From Variovorax sp. PBL-E5 (GTDB taxonomy: Bacteria; Pseudomonadota; Gammaproteobacteria; Burkholderiales; Burkholderiaceae_C): 64,000 nt of DNA. A program made the position numbers and the translations under genes. Shown here one piece after another: positions 16,081 through 24,920 of the stretch (position 1 is its first letter; every line of letters begins with the position of its first letter). The notes beneath the pieces were generated by a model. The model searched no databases. It had not been told where the DNA came from and was given only the letters and a program-made list of their open reading frames with translations. The stretch spans positions 682,001-746,000 of the forward strand of contig NZ_LR594672.1 in the NCBI RefSeq assembly GCF_901827185.1. The letters are read 5' to 3'.

Positions 16081-16100
16081 GAAAATGAAGCCTTTTAGGC

Positions 16101-18530
16101 TTATCCCTTCAGCCAGACCTCGCCAGCTTCGGGTTCGCAGCCGGCCTTCACCCCGTAGGGACGAAGGAAGTGCTCAGCTGCATCGGTCATGACCCGTCCG
16201 ATGATTTCGTTGTACTCGTCCAGCACCTCGTCGGGCACCTCGAAAAGCACTTCGTCGTGGACCTGGTTGATGATGGTGTCGAAGACCTTCGGGTACTTGC
16301 GAAACTCCTCCATCACCTTGCCCAGAATGTCGGCGCCGGTCGACTGGTCTTCGTAGCTCAGTGCCGCGTTCAAGCCGAACGCATAGATGAGCCGGTTGCC
16401 CAGCGTGTAGGAGGCGTAGACAGCCTTCTTGCCGAAGCGGCCGCCACGGTCCTTGTCCGGAATCATCACCGTTTCCTGCGGGTTCAGCTCGGTCCACTTG
16501 TGCCAGAGGTCGATTTCGACGTATGCCGCAAGCCATTGCGCGCGAACTTCCGTGGCCTCTTCCAACGTCCAGTGGATATTGTAGTTCTTGGCAGCAGCGT
16601 CCATCAGGCCGCGTGCTTGCATCGCGTACAGGAGGGAGAGGTTGCCGACCTTGCCGGTTTGACGGACGTCGCCCAGCTCAGCCTTCCACTTCTTCAGCTC
16701 CTTGGCCACATCTTCGCCCTTCAGGCCTCCGAAGAGAGCCTTGGGGTTGCGGCCTGTCATGTCCAGCGCGGTCCACGTGTGGATGTCCATGCCTTCAATT
16801 TCGAACGCGTCGCGCAGGGAGCCCCAATCGGCGGTGCCGGCGGCGTCCGCGCGCATCCGCACTTCGGCCAAGCAGCGCTGGAAGCCCGAAAGCAGCTGCG
16901 TACGCTGCAGCTTGCGGTACTTGTCCCAGAACGCCTTGCTCGCATCTTTGCCTGCTTCCATGGCCGCTTCGCGACCCAGCTTCCACTCCTCGAAGTCCTT
17001 GACGGCCTTCAGCTCGAGCGCTCGCGCGTCTTCGTAGGTCACCCGGCCCTCAAGCACCCGGCTGATGCACAGGAACACATCGTTCTGCACCACATGGTCG
17101 CCCATGTAGGTCTCGACGATTTGCCTCTGAGCGCGAATCGCGAGCGCCGCGCCCACCCGCATGTCCAGTGCCGAATAGTCGGCGGAGACAATCTTGTGGC
17201 CAGGCCGAGCACGAACGCAATTTCGGAACTTCTGGTCCCGCGGAAACTGCTGGCAGTTCGGCTCCGACGAAGACAGGCGCCCTGTCACGGGGCCGTGCCC
17301 CGTGTTTGGATGCAGCCGCCCATCGTGCGACCGCCCCGCGTACGAGGAGACTTCCTTGGCCATGCCGCCGGCCTTCTTGGCACGGTTGAGTGCGGTCCAG
17401 GTGTCGAACAGGGCCTTGGCTTCGGGCGTGATGGCCGCGCGAACGCGCCGCAGGTCCTTTTCGCCAATCTTGAAGGCGCCGGTCTTCTCGGTCATCTCCA
17501 GCTCAATGCCGCGGCTCGTGAACGCCGTCCCGATAGCCTCTTTCAGCTTCGCGTTGACCCCGGTGGTCGGGTCGCTCAGCGCAGGCAGATAGTCCTTGAG
17601 CGCAGGCTCGAGTTCCGCCATCTTCGCAGCGTGCTCGCGCACCTTTTCCCACTGGGCCGCAACGTAGCCTTCGGATTCCTCCAGGTTCCACGGCATGCCC
17701 GTCTCGCGCATCCGCACGATGTCCCAGACCTGGGGCTCGATGATGCGCAGGGGAGCGTGCTCCTCGCGCAACTCGAAATAGCGCTCCAGCAGTTCCGCCG
17801 GGTCGTCGATTTCGAAGAACGACATCAGGAGCTCCAGGAGCACCTTCACGTCGTCCGTTGCGTAGTCGTACGCCTTCTGGGTCAGGAACGGCTCGCACCA
17901 GTTCTTCGGGCCTTGCATCTCCTTCGGAAGCACCTTGCGCAGCCGGCTGACCGCCAGGTCGGCTAGCGACCAGCCCGACTTGCCGCCCATGAACATGGAC
18001 ACGGCTTCGGCCTGCAACGTGGGGTCTTCGTCCTCATCCTGGCACATGCGCGCCATGACAACGGGCTGCTCGGGGTAGAGGACCCGTGCGATGAGCATCG
18101 AATCCAGGAGCAGCGACGGCTCGGTTGTCGCGTAGGTGCGGGTCCAGTAGGCGTCGAAGCCCGCGTTGTGCGCGATGACGACGTTTGTGAAGCATGCAGA
18201 GCACACGTCCACCTTCTCAGCTTCGGTGAGCTGGTCCAGGTCGAAGGATTCGACGAGGAACTTTGAGGTGACTGGAAAGCCGCAAGGCGTCGGGTAGAGA
18301 ACCGACATCACCCGCAGCCGAAGCTCCGAGTCGACGCCGCGTTGATACTGCTTGCCGGAGAACTTCTGCTCCTTGCTCGCCGGGTTGAGGCCCGTTGTTT
18401 CAACGTCGATGATTTTCCACGGCGCCGCCGTGATGCGCGCCAGGAGCAGCTTTTCAGCTTTTGCCCATGGCACTGCTACGTGGGTGACCGGGTCGACGTA
18501 GTCGAGGTCGAAGCCCATTTGTTTGTTCAT
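16101..18530 (-). CDS. family A DNA polymerase with 3'-5' exonuclease domain
   Basis: An 809-residue replicative-type polymerase. Residues 35-230 form a DEDD proofreading domain (IDVETTGLNP with Asp42, IAHNAGFDAYW, YATDDVKVLLEL). The polymerase domain has motif A DYSALDMRVGAAL (near residue 454), motif B RQTGKVGNLSLLYAMQARG, and motif C QVHDEVLFEVPDE (near residue 759). There is no 5'-nuclease domain; a separate FEN-type gene lies at 39 kb, as in T7-like and jumbo-phage systems. An insertion between motifs A and B (about 480-640) makes it longer than T7 gp5. AAGGA precedes ATG 18530, a TCGCTATAGG core lies 62 bases upstream, and a strong terminator follows. Likely the replicon's own DNA polymerase. 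Confidence 0.95.
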   Translation of the reverse strand: MNKQMGFDLDYVDPVTHVAVPWAKAEKLLLARITAAPWKIIDVETTGLNPASKEQKFSGKQYQRGVDSELRLRVMSVLYPTPCGFPVTSKFLVESFDLDQLTEAEKVDVCSACFTNVVIAHNAGFDAYWTRTYATTEPSLLLDSMLIARVLYPEQPVVMARMCQDEDEDPTLQAEAVSMFMGGKSGWSLADLAVSRLRKVLPKEMQGPKNWCEPFLTQKAYDYATDDVKVLLELLMSFFEIDDPAELLERYFELREEHAPLRIIEPQVWDIVRMRETGMPWNLEESEGYVAAQWEKVREHAAKMAELEPALKDYLPALSDPTTGVNAKLKEAIGTAFTSRGIELEMTEKTGAFKIGEKDLRRVRAAITPEAKALFDTWTALNRAKKAGGMAKEVSSYAGRSHDGRLHPNTGHGPVTGRLSSSEPNCQQFPRDQKFRNCVRARPGHKIVSADYSALDMRVGAALAIRAQRQIVETYMGDHVVQNDVFLCISRVLEGRVTYEDARALELKAVKDFEEWKLGREAAMEAGKDASKAFWDKYRKLQRTQLLSGFQRCLAEVRMRADAAGTADWGSLRDAFEIEGMDIHTWTALDMTGRNPKALFGGLKGEDVAKELKKWKAELGDVRQTGKVGNLSLLYAMQARGLMDAAAKNYNIHWTLEEATEVRAQWLAAYVEIDLWHKWTELNPQETVMIPDKDRGGRFGKKAVYASYTLGNRLIYAFGLNAALSYEDQSTGADILGKVMEEFRKYPKVFDTIINQVHDEVLFEVPDEVLDEYNEIIGRVMTDAAEHFLRPYGVKAGCEPEAGEVWLKG

Positions 18531-18591
18531 GAAAGTGGTTCCTTAAAAGCACGAGGTTTGGTTTCGCCACCCTCGCTGGTGGCCTCACCCG

Positions 18592-18601
18592 CCTATAGCG
18601 A
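18592..18601 (-). promoter_or_regulatory. CTATAG-type promoter-like core of the DNA polymerase gene
   Basis: Leftward TCGCTATAGG, 62 bases upstream of ATG 18530; an exact copy of the consensus. Confidence 0.6.
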
Positions 18602-18783
18602 ACAGCGCCTACCGTGCTTTGCTGAGACCTTAAATCGCGCAGCTTCATGGCCGCACCCCGGGCTAAAGGGCATGGCTATCCCCTGAGACCGACCTCAATT
18701 TCGTGCTCACCAGACCTCACGCGGTTTACGTGGAGACCTGATATCGCTTCGCCCGGGCATGCGTTTGCCGTCAACTAGTCGTG

Positions 18784-18792
18784 CCTATACGA
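18784..18792 (+). promoter_or_regulatory. CTATAG-type promoter-like core
   Basis: CCTATACGA, 37 bases upstream of ATG 18829. Confidence 0.5.
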
Positions 18793-18828
18793 GCTCGTTA
18801 GGTCAACTAGAAGAAACCAGTTCTCGAT

Positions 18829-19464
18829 ATGTACAAAGCAACTTTTGAAATCCCTGCCATCGTTCAAGTCGAGGTTTACGTCGATGGCGTCACCAATCAG
18901 GTCGACGCGCTTGCCGATGCGTTCGACCGGCTCGGCGACGCCGCCGCGCGAAAAGCCACGGTCGTGTCGCTGAGCACGGACCAGGCACGCAATGTGGGCC
19001 TGGAGCGCCTGCCCGAAACAGGCGAGCGTACTTTCGCGCAGATTCCGACACCGGAGAGCGTGATTGGTGCACGCCGCGACGGGTACACGCTTCACCTATA
19101 TCGCGGGGAGCTCAGAGGCATCGACCGTCCAGGCGACCTCGTCCTTGAGCATCCCGGCTACCAAGAGGCCCGCGACACGCTTGTGGACCAGGTGGAGAAG
19201 AGCGGCCGCGAGTACGGCGCTGGCCGCATCATCAACACGCTGACCGGCAACACCATGCTCACCTCACGCAACCCGCGCGGCGGGTGGGAGGTCGTAGGTC
19301 AGTCCGCGAGTGGTGAAGAGCGCCACAGCGAAAGCTGGCTCGACAAGGCAACGGCGCTCAGCACGGCCAGGAAGCTCAGCGTCCGGGACGACATCGCTGT
19401 GGTCGTCGTGAACGACTTCACGGACCGCGCTGCGGGCCCGAAGGTTTTCAAGCGAATCGCATGA
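18829..19464 (+). CDS. hypothetical protein
   Basis: A 211-residue soluble protein beginning MYKATFEIPAIVQVEVYVDG with mixed alpha/beta composition. No family recognised and no export signal. Its stop overlaps the start of the next gene (ATGA at 19461-19464), so the pair is co-translated. A promoter-like core lies 37 bases upstream. Confidence 0.65.
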   Translation: MYKATFEIPAIVQVEVYVDGVTNQVDALADAFDRLGDAAARKATVVSLSTDQARNVGLERLPETGERTFAQIPTPESVIGARRDGYTLHLYRGELRGIDRPGDLVLEHPGYQEARDTLVDQVEKSGREYGAGRIINTLTGNTMLTSRNPRGGWEVVGQSASGEERHSESWLDKATALSTARKLSVRDDIAVVVVNDFTDRAAGPKVFKRIA

Positions 19465-19706
19465 AGCCAGACGTAGTCGGACAGCTGGAGCGTGACGGCA
19501 AGGTTCTGTACGCCGGCGAGCCCGTCGGAAACTTCGAACCGGATGCGTCAAACTTCACACTCACCCTAGGCATTGACGGCAACGAGGTCTCGCTGGACCT
19601 CTGCGGTCTGCGGCAAGCCAAGCTCCTCATCCAAGAAGGCGAACGTCGCTTGCTCCTGCGTCAGGAGCAAGCCATGAAACGCCGGAATCTCAGCCTCGAT
19701 TTCTGA
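19461..19706 (+). CDS. small hypothetical protein
   Basis: 81 residues: a beta-rich first half (GKVLYAGEPVGNFEPDASNF) and a helical basic second half (LLIQEGERRLLLRQEQAMKR). ATGA overlap with the preceding gene implies coupling. A terminator follows. Confidence 0.6.
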   Translation: MKPDVVGQLERDGKVLYAGEPVGNFEPDASNFTLTLGIDGNEVSLDLCGLRQAKLLIQEGERRLLLRQEQAMKRRNLSLDF

Positions 19707-19732
19707 CGGCCCCGGTCGCCAGCATTCCATTC

Positions 19733-19770
19733 AGACCCTGCATGCCAACAAGCGTGCAGGGTCTTCTCTT
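19733..19770 (+). terminator. intrinsic terminator
   Basis: A 10-bp perfect stem (AGACCCTGCA at 19733-19742 with TGCAGGGTCT at 19755-19764) is followed by TCTCTT. Confidence 0.8.
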
Positions 19771-19837
19771 GGCGCGACGCCTAAACGGTTGCGCTAGACA
19801 GGGCTCACCCTCGCCGCGAAGCCGCTTAAACCCGCCC

Positions 19838-20707
19838 ATGTCCATTTTCCCGACCCTGCAGCAGTACGCCACTGACATCCACCTGTTCTTCACCGGAGAA
19901 ATTGGCCGTGTTGCTGCGACCGTCCTTGTCATCTTGGCTGCGGTCGCGGCCCACCGGCTCAACCTGCGCTACGTGGGGATGTCGACGCGACGAGAGGGCA
20001 GCCAGGACGGGTTGCGGCACCGCGTCGTTGCCATCAAGAACGTGCTGTTCCTCGCCGCCAGTCTTGCCATCGGGACCATCTGGGCCACCAAAATCGCCGG
20101 AGTTGCGCTTTCGCTGGCTGCCTTTGCTGGCGCGCTGGTTCTGTCGGCGAAGGAGCTCATCATGTGCGCGACCGGCTATCTGCTGTTCACGGTCTCCCGG
20201 CCATACCGGGTAGGGGACTTCGTCGAGGTCGCAGGGGTGGCCGGGCGGGTGACCGATGTCGACATGCTCTGTACGACCCTTGCCGAGACCTCCTCGGCGT
20301 ACCAGCTCACAGGGCGCACCGTCTTGTTTCCCAACAGCTTCCTCCTGTCCACCTCAGTGCGCAACCAGTCGGCCACCGGGGGCTTTGTCATCAACCTCCT
20401 GCGCCTTGCGGTGCCGTACAGTGCAGACATCGACGCCTACGAGTCCGCAGCGGTCCGCGCCGGCGATGCGGTGTGCGCACCTTGGCTCGGAACGGCCGAC
20501 GAGCACTTCCGCCGCATCGAGAAGACCGATTTTGTCGACCTGCCCTCATCGCGGGTGCGGGTGCTCTGGGAGTCTCACGACATCAAGCAGCACTGGCTGG
20601 TCATTCGCTTCGCCTCGCCGGCCTCCGAGCGCGTCAATGCACAGCAGGCGGTGACGCGCCTCTTTTGGAAAGAGCTGGGCTCGGTGCCCACAGCCTCGCA
20701 GGACTGA
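19838..20707 (+). CDS. MscS-type small mechanosensitive channel
   Basis: A 289-residue membrane protein. Hydrophobic segments lie at about 20-40, 60-78 and 80-105; the last, Ala/Gly-rich one (VALSLAAFAGALVLSAKELI) corresponds to the pore helix. The soluble beta domain follows (RPYRVGDFVEVAGVAGRVTDV, then RTVLFPNSFLLSTSVRNQS), a clear MscS signature. MscS channels open under membrane tension; here it may protect the host or assist lysis or envelope control. I chose ATG 19838; the frame is open to 19742 but that part overlaps the terminator. No ribosome site: CTTAAAC lies seven bases before ATG, suggesting a leaderless transcript. Confidence 0.85.
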   Translation: MSIFPTLQQYATDIHLFFTGEIGRVAATVLVILAAVAAHRLNLRYVGMSTRREGSQDGLRHRVVAIKNVLFLAASLAIGTIWATKIAGVALSLAAFAGALVLSAKELIMCATGYLLFTVSRPYRVGDFVEVAGVAGRVTDVDMLCTTLAETSSAYQLTGRTVLFPNSFLLSTSVRNQSATGGFVINLLRLAVPYSADIDAYESAAVRAGDAVCAPWLGTADEHFRRIEKTDFVDLPSSRVRVLWESHDIKQHWLVIRFASPASERVNAQQAVTRLFWKELGSVPTASQD

Positions 20708-20745
20708 GGCGACACGCCTGCGCGCAGGGACGCAGAGCCGGCCAA

Positions 20746-20776
20746 GAAAAAGGGCCCCGCGAGGATGCGGGGCCCT
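20746..20776 (-). terminator. intrinsic terminator of the rIIB-like gene
   Basis: A 10-bp perfect stem (AGGGCCCCGC at 20751-20760 with GCGGGGCCCT at 20767-20776) followed leftward by TTTTTCTT. Confidence 0.9.
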
Positions 20777-20792
20777 GAATGATGGTGAGCGC

Positions 20793-21971
20793 TTAGCTGA
20801 GCGTCTTCACCGTGTTGCCAAGACGGTCCAGAATGCGAATCTCTGCGTAGCCGGTCTCGTCATCGAGCGCGAACGCGACTGCATCCTGCACGCTGTCGAA
20901 CACGCCTTCCTCGCTGGTGCCGCCGCCATGGTCGTCTTCCAGTTGAACCGTGACACCGTCGTGCTGCACGCCGTGCACCGTGAAGCCTTCCAGGTCGTCC
21001 TGGTGGGCGTCGTTGTCCAGTTCGCGGTCGCCGCGGTCGATGCCATTGCGCTCGTCGATGGTCACATCGCTCACGCGGTTGCGCAGGCGCACGGAATTCA
21101 CGTCACCGTTCTCCACCACGTCCTCGAACTCGGCCGCAGCGTCCGACAAGCGGTCGAAGGCCTCGTGCTCGCGCCAGCCGGAGCCATAGTCGACCTCGAC
21201 GATGAACGGCATGTCTGCCGCCACCGTCGCCGCGGTGAGAATGTTGTTGTCGGCCTTGTACGCGTCGGTCAAGTCGCGAGTCACCTCGTACCTGCACACG
21301 CGCATCTTCGTGTTGTTGTAGTCGCGGGGGATGGCCACCACGTCGGCCGGATTCACCTTGCATTCCACGATGCGGCCGTTGGCGTTCGCGAAGTGCGGCA
21401 GGTAGTCGTACGAGCACACGTGGAGACCCCGGCTGCAGGTGCGGTCCGGATTCTCGTCGACCTTGTTGCGCAGCATGGTGGGCGTCTGCCCGATGCTGTT
21501 GTCGATGCTGCGGGTGTAGATGTCGAGCCAGTCCTCGGTGATTGCCTTGTAGGCGACGAAGCAACCGTCTTCGGTCAGCGCAAGCTTGCCAACCTCGAGG
21601 AATTCGTACAGGTGTTCGACCACGCGCAGCGACGGGTTGAGCATCAGGTTTTCCAGGAAATTGGCAGACGGCGTGAGGTCGAAGCCCTCTTCCAGCATGT
21701 CGAGCATGCGTTGGACGATGACGCCGGCCACCGGTTCACCCTTGTACAGGACCTGGCCGCCCTTGACCTCGACGTTCGGCGTGAGGAGCACGGCGGCTTC
21801 GAGCCGACGCTTCTCGCCGTCCAGGATTTCAAGGATGTCTTCGGGCTTCTGTTTCTCGACCAGGGCCTTTCGGACCGCTTCATAGTGGTCGCTGTTCTTC
21901 GCGACCATGATGGGGCGACCGTCGAAGACCATGTGGATTCCGCCGGGCAGGTGCATCATGCTCATTTGCAT
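20793..21971 (-). CDS. rIIB: rIIB-like protein
   Basis: A 392-residue protein matching the phage T4 rIIB family by an ordered set of motifs: an N-terminal beta region, FLENLMLNPSLRVVEHLYEF, LTEDGCFVAYKAITEDWLDI, IGQTPTMLRNKVDENPDRTC, SRGLHVCSYDYLPHF and VVAIPRDYNNTKMRVCRYEV. The last 120 residues are acidic and extra. In T4, rIIA and rIIB are membrane-associated early proteins needed under superinfection or lambda-rex exclusion; their biochemistry is unresolved. It follows the rIIA-like gene with its own promoter core and terminator. I chose ATG 21971 because GGAG precedes it; ATG 21986 (five residues longer) lacks a ribosome site. Confidence 0.85.
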   Translation of the reverse strand: MQMSMMHLPGGIHMVFDGRPIMVAKNSDHYEAVRKALVEKQKPEDILEILDGEKRRLEAAVLLTPNVEVKGGQVLYKGEPVAGVIVQRMLDMLEEGFDLTPSANFLENLMLNPSLRVVEHLYEFLEVGKLALTEDGCFVAYKAITEDWLDIYTRSIDNSIGQTPTMLRNKVDENPDRTCSRGLHVCSYDYLPHFANANGRIVECKVNPADVVAIPRDYNNTKMRVCRYEVTRDLTDAYKADNNILTAATVAADMPFIVEVDYGSGWREHEAFDRLSDAAAEFEDVVENGDVNSVRLRNRVSDVTIDERNGIDRGDRELDNDAHQDDLEGFTVHGVQHDGVTVQLEDDHGGGTSEEGVFDSVQDAVAFALDDETGYAEIRILDRLGNTVKTLS

Positions 21972-22034
21972 TGGGTGTTTCTCCATAATTAAAAAAGGTG
22001 CCTTACAGAGCGCAGAACAACCGCGCTACTGAGA

Positions 22035-22044
22035 CCTATAGCGA
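22035..22044 (-). promoter_or_regulatory. CTATAG-type promoter-like core of the rIIB-like gene
   Basis: Leftward TCGCTATAGG, an exact copy of the consensus, 49-64 bases before the two possible starts. A second core (leftward GCGTATAGG, 22062-22070) lies 27 bases further upstream. Confidence 0.6.
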
Positions 22045-22071
22045 GTGCGGCAGTGAGGAGGCCTATACGCG

Positions 22072-22106
22072 AAAAAAAAGAGCGCTCCAAATGAATGGAG
22101 CGCTCT
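22072..22106 (-). terminator. intrinsic terminator of the rIIA-like gene
   Basis: An 11-bp perfect stem (AGAGCGCTCCA at 22079-22089 with TGGAGCGCTCT at 22096-22106) followed leftward by at least seven T residues. Confidence 0.95.
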
Positions 22107-22127
22107 CGAATGAGAACTTGCCGAGGG

Positions 22128-24752
22128 CTACGCTGCGAGTAGCATGGCTTCGGCGGTGACTTCGGCGGCAGGCTCGGGAGCACCGTCGCTGTTGGCAGCT
22201 TCGGCGGTCACATCGACTTGGGTGTCCGATGAGTCCTCGGCGACGTCCGGCTCGTCTGCATCTTCCTGCACAGCGTCTTCTGGCTCTTCGGCTTCCTCCA
22301 ACTCCACCCTTTCTCCGGGCAGGGGGTCAAGCGCGAGCGCCGTCACGAGCATGGTGGCCGCCTTTTCAGGCGATTCGGCCATGACCTTCAGCAGGGCGTC
22401 GTCGTCGAAGATGCTCGATGCCAGGGGGTAGCTCTTGCCGACTGACTGACTCACCTCATACGGCGTCTTGCGCTTGCACTCGGTCACGTCGAGATACGCG
22501 CCGTCGATGTGTGACTGCAGGTACTTGAGCTCCGTTGCCAAGTCGTCGTCCCCGAGCGCTCCGTTCACCTTGAACGCAAAAGCTGCAACCTCCTCCAGCA
22601 AGGGATGCCCGGCGAGCCGAGGCTCAAGCGCTTCCCATGCAGGGGTACGCTTCAGCAGATGCATTGCCAGGATGCCTAGCAGCGAGTACTGCTTCGCGAT
22701 GTAGGGCTGCGCCAGGTCTGCCTTGGGCGTGCGGTCGATGCTTGCGACCAAGCGCTTCCAGTTGCTTCCCGATTTCAGCTTGCCGACTGTCCAGGTCATC
22801 AGCGGGCGGTAGCCCAGTTCGACCAGTTTCAGCCGACGCACTGTCGCCTCGCTTTCCACCATCACGGCGCCGGCAACCTCGTGGCCGAGGCGCTTGAGCA
22901 CCCGTTGCATGGTCCGCATCGTGCTGCAGAAGTCCCGCTCGCGCGGGCCAACCCAGCCGGTCGAGCCATGATTCATGAACCGGTCGCGGCGTCGGATGAC
23001 GTAGAACTTCTCGGCTTCTTCCTCAATGTCGCCCAGCGTCGTCTTCGAGGTGCCACCCGCGGCAAAAGTGGTGAAGGTCACCTCTTCGCCGGCGGTCAGC
23101 TCCTCTAGCGTCATCGACTTGCGCATTCTGCGTCGTTCGAGGTCCGAGGCGTAACTCGGAGACACCGGCAGCGTCGAGGTCCCTGCACACGGCAGGCCTT
23201 CGATTCCGTCCGGACCGCAAATCCGCTCACCCAATGCCTTCGCGTGAACGGCGTCCACGCCCCGGCCAGCTACGACTAGGAAGAATGCATCGGTCGGGGA
23301 GCCCGACTGCCTCAGCGCGTAGCGGATACGCGCGTCAGCGGACTTGCTGTCCGAGTAGTAAACCCGGGTGTCCGAGAGCACCGGCACGGTGGTCAGAACC
23401 GGCTTGTCCTTGGTGAAGTCCTGATAGCCGTTGACGACTTCCTTCTTGCGGATACCGGTTTCGGTGGAGCGATACAGCCACACGCGGCAGCTGTTGTTCT
23501 GCCAGGTGGCGTCGACGACCGGATTTCCGGCGACGTCGCGAATCCAGTCGCCATCTGCATCCTTCTGGTAGGGCTGCTGCTTGCCCATGATGCCGTCGCC
23601 GACCTTGGGGAAGGTGAGCGCGCTCTCGTTTGCGACCTGTCGGATGTGCTCGATGTCGTCCTTGCCCACGCCGGCCTCCTTGAGGAAGCTGATGAGATTC
23701 ATGCGGATGCTCGAGGGAAGCGTGCTCACGTAGCTATGGACCTTGCGATACCAGGCCAGCTTCGTCGGCTCCTTGGTCATCACGTCGGCGCGTACGCGCT
23801 CCGCGACTTCCTTCACCGCCTGGTCCAGCCGCGCCATGATGGCGCTGCGAGTCTTGTCGGTGTATTGAAGTGCTTCCCGCGACACGGCCATCAGAACTTC
23901 GCCGTTGTCGACGAAGAGATGGATGCCGCCGTCCAGCAGCGCCTGCATGTTCGGCGTCAGGTCGCGCAGCCGAGCCTTTTCGATGGGATAGCGCACATTG
24001 GCCATGACGACCGCGGGCACCCGGTGGAACGTTTCGCCACTGGTTCCGAAAGGAGCGCCCATATTAAAGAAGCTGCCCTCGAAATGGAACTCTGGCTTCT
24101 TGAGAGGCTTTTCCATCCCGAGGATGCGCGGGGGTACCGTGAACCACTGGAAGATTTCCTGCGCCTTGGCGTGGAATTCAGCGATGTCCCGGTCCTGGAC
24201 CGGGAAGGTCACCATCACGCCGCTTTGCCAGTCCGGGTCGGCGTCGAAGACGCCCATGTCCGTCACTGCCGGCGAGCCGTTGTCGTCGAGGTGGCACACG
24301 TAGACGCGCTTCTTGCCTTCCTTGACCGCGACGACCGTGAAGCCGTCCTCGTTCTCGGGGTCGAAGAGCGTGTACGCAAAAGGCGATTTCGAGCCGAGAC
24401 CGAAACCACCAGTTTGGTCGTTCGATTGCTGTTTGGTCGAGACACCGTAGACGGTGTAGATGCCTTTGACTTCCTCGTCGCTGAGCCCCGGGCCCCAGTC
24501 CTTGATGTAGAACTGAAGGTCGAGCTTCGTGGGAAGCTTGACCTCGATGGGGCGGGTGGGCATGCGCCCGAAGATGTGGGCGTCCATCGCGTTGCAGCCG
24601 ACCTCGCGCTCCACGGCGCCAATCTTGTCCCCGTACAGCCCGGAGGACAGCACGTTGAACATGTGGGCGTTCTGGGCGATGCCGAAAGTGGCGGTCTGGC
24701 CGACACCTTGCTTTGCTACGACCGAAGTCGAAGAGCTTTGTGAAACCTGCAT
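22128..24752 (-). CDS. rIIA: rIIA-like GHKL ATPase
   Basis: An 874-residue protein with an N-terminal Bergerat-fold ATPase domain: N box EREVGCNAMDAH, G1 box KDWGPGLS, G2 box GGFGLGSKSPFAY (about residues 47-135). The size, ATPase domain, long unassigned C-terminal part and position directly upstream of an rIIB-like gene fit the phage T4 rIIA family. The last 100 residues are acidic (LEEAEEPEDAVQEDADEPDV) and end in an Ala-rich tail. T4 rIIA protects late infection from exclusion systems; the ATP-dependent action is unknown. Its own terminator separates it from rIIB, so the two are separate units. A promoter-like core lies 46 bases before ATG 24752. Confidence 0.85.
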   Translation of the reverse strand: MQVSQSSSTSVVAKQGVGQTATFGIAQNAHMFNVLSSGLYGDKIGAVEREVGCNAMDAHIFGRMPTRPIEVKLPTKLDLQFYIKDWGPGLSDEEVKGIYTVYGVSTKQQSNDQTGGFGLGSKSPFAYTLFDPENEDGFTVVAVKEGKKRVYVCHLDDNGSPAVTDMGVFDADPDWQSGVMVTFPVQDRDIAEFHAKAQEIFQWFTVPPRILGMEKPLKKPEFHFEGSFFNMGAPFGTSGETFHRVPAVVMANVRYPIEKARLRDLTPNMQALLDGGIHLFVDNGEVLMAVSREALQYTDKTRSAIMARLDQAVKEVAERVRADVMTKEPTKLAWYRKVHSYVSTLPSSIRMNLISFLKEAGVGKDDIEHIRQVANESALTFPKVGDGIMGKQQPYQKDADGDWIRDVAGNPVVDATWQNNSCRVWLYRSTETGIRKKEVVNGYQDFTKDKPVLTTVPVLSDTRVYYSDSKSADARIRYALRQSGSPTDAFFLVVAGRGVDAVHAKALGERICGPDGIEGLPCAGTSTLPVSPSYASDLERRRMRKSMTLEELTAGEEVTFTTFAAGGTSKTTLGDIEEEAEKFYVIRRRDRFMNHGSTGWVGPRERDFCSTMRTMQRVLKRLGHEVAGAVMVESEATVRRLKLVELGYRPLMTWTVGKLKSGSNWKRLVASIDRTPKADLAQPYIAKQYSLLGILAMHLLKRTPAWEALEPRLAGHPLLEEVAAFAFKVNGALGDDDLATELKYLQSHIDGAYLDVTECKRKTPYEVSQSVGKSYPLASSIFDDDALLKVMAESPEKAATMLVTALALDPLPGERVELEEAEEPEDAVQEDADEPDVAEDSSDTQVDVTAEAANSDGAPEPAAEVTAEAMLLAA

Positions 24753-24797
24753 TGGGGGTCCCGTTTCCTGAGTGAGTTGATAAATGTTCCTGTGAGT

Positions 24798-24807
24798 CGT
24801 ATAGGGA
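24798..24807 (-). promoter_or_regulatory. CTATAG-type promoter-like core of the rIIA-like gene
   Basis: Leftward CTCCCTATACG, 46 bases upstream of ATG 24752. Confidence 0.5.
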
Positions 24808-24920
24808 GCTCGCAGGGCCAGCTAAAGCGGCTGGCATCAAATCAGGGGAAGGGGACTAGGCCGACATCGAGCAGTCGGCGAGATGGGTCGCACGCGACCC
24901 TCCCGAGGCGGACCGCGCTC

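Larger units (their letters stand above)
18531..18828. other. 298-base divergent control region
   Basis: No gene seen. It separates the leftward polymerase gene from a rightward operon and holds a promoter-like core for each (18592 and 18784). GAGACC occurs three times (near 18626, 18686 and 18732) and could be a protein-binding repeat; the same heptamer GAGACCT recurs next to the rIIB promoter core near 22031. Confidence 0.5.

Noticed and set aside
16170..17966. 598-residue rightward open frame
   Set aside because: Antisense to the DNA polymerase, whose motifs are unambiguous.
23646..24743. 365-residue rightward open frame
   Set aside because: Antisense shadow of the rIIA-like gene.
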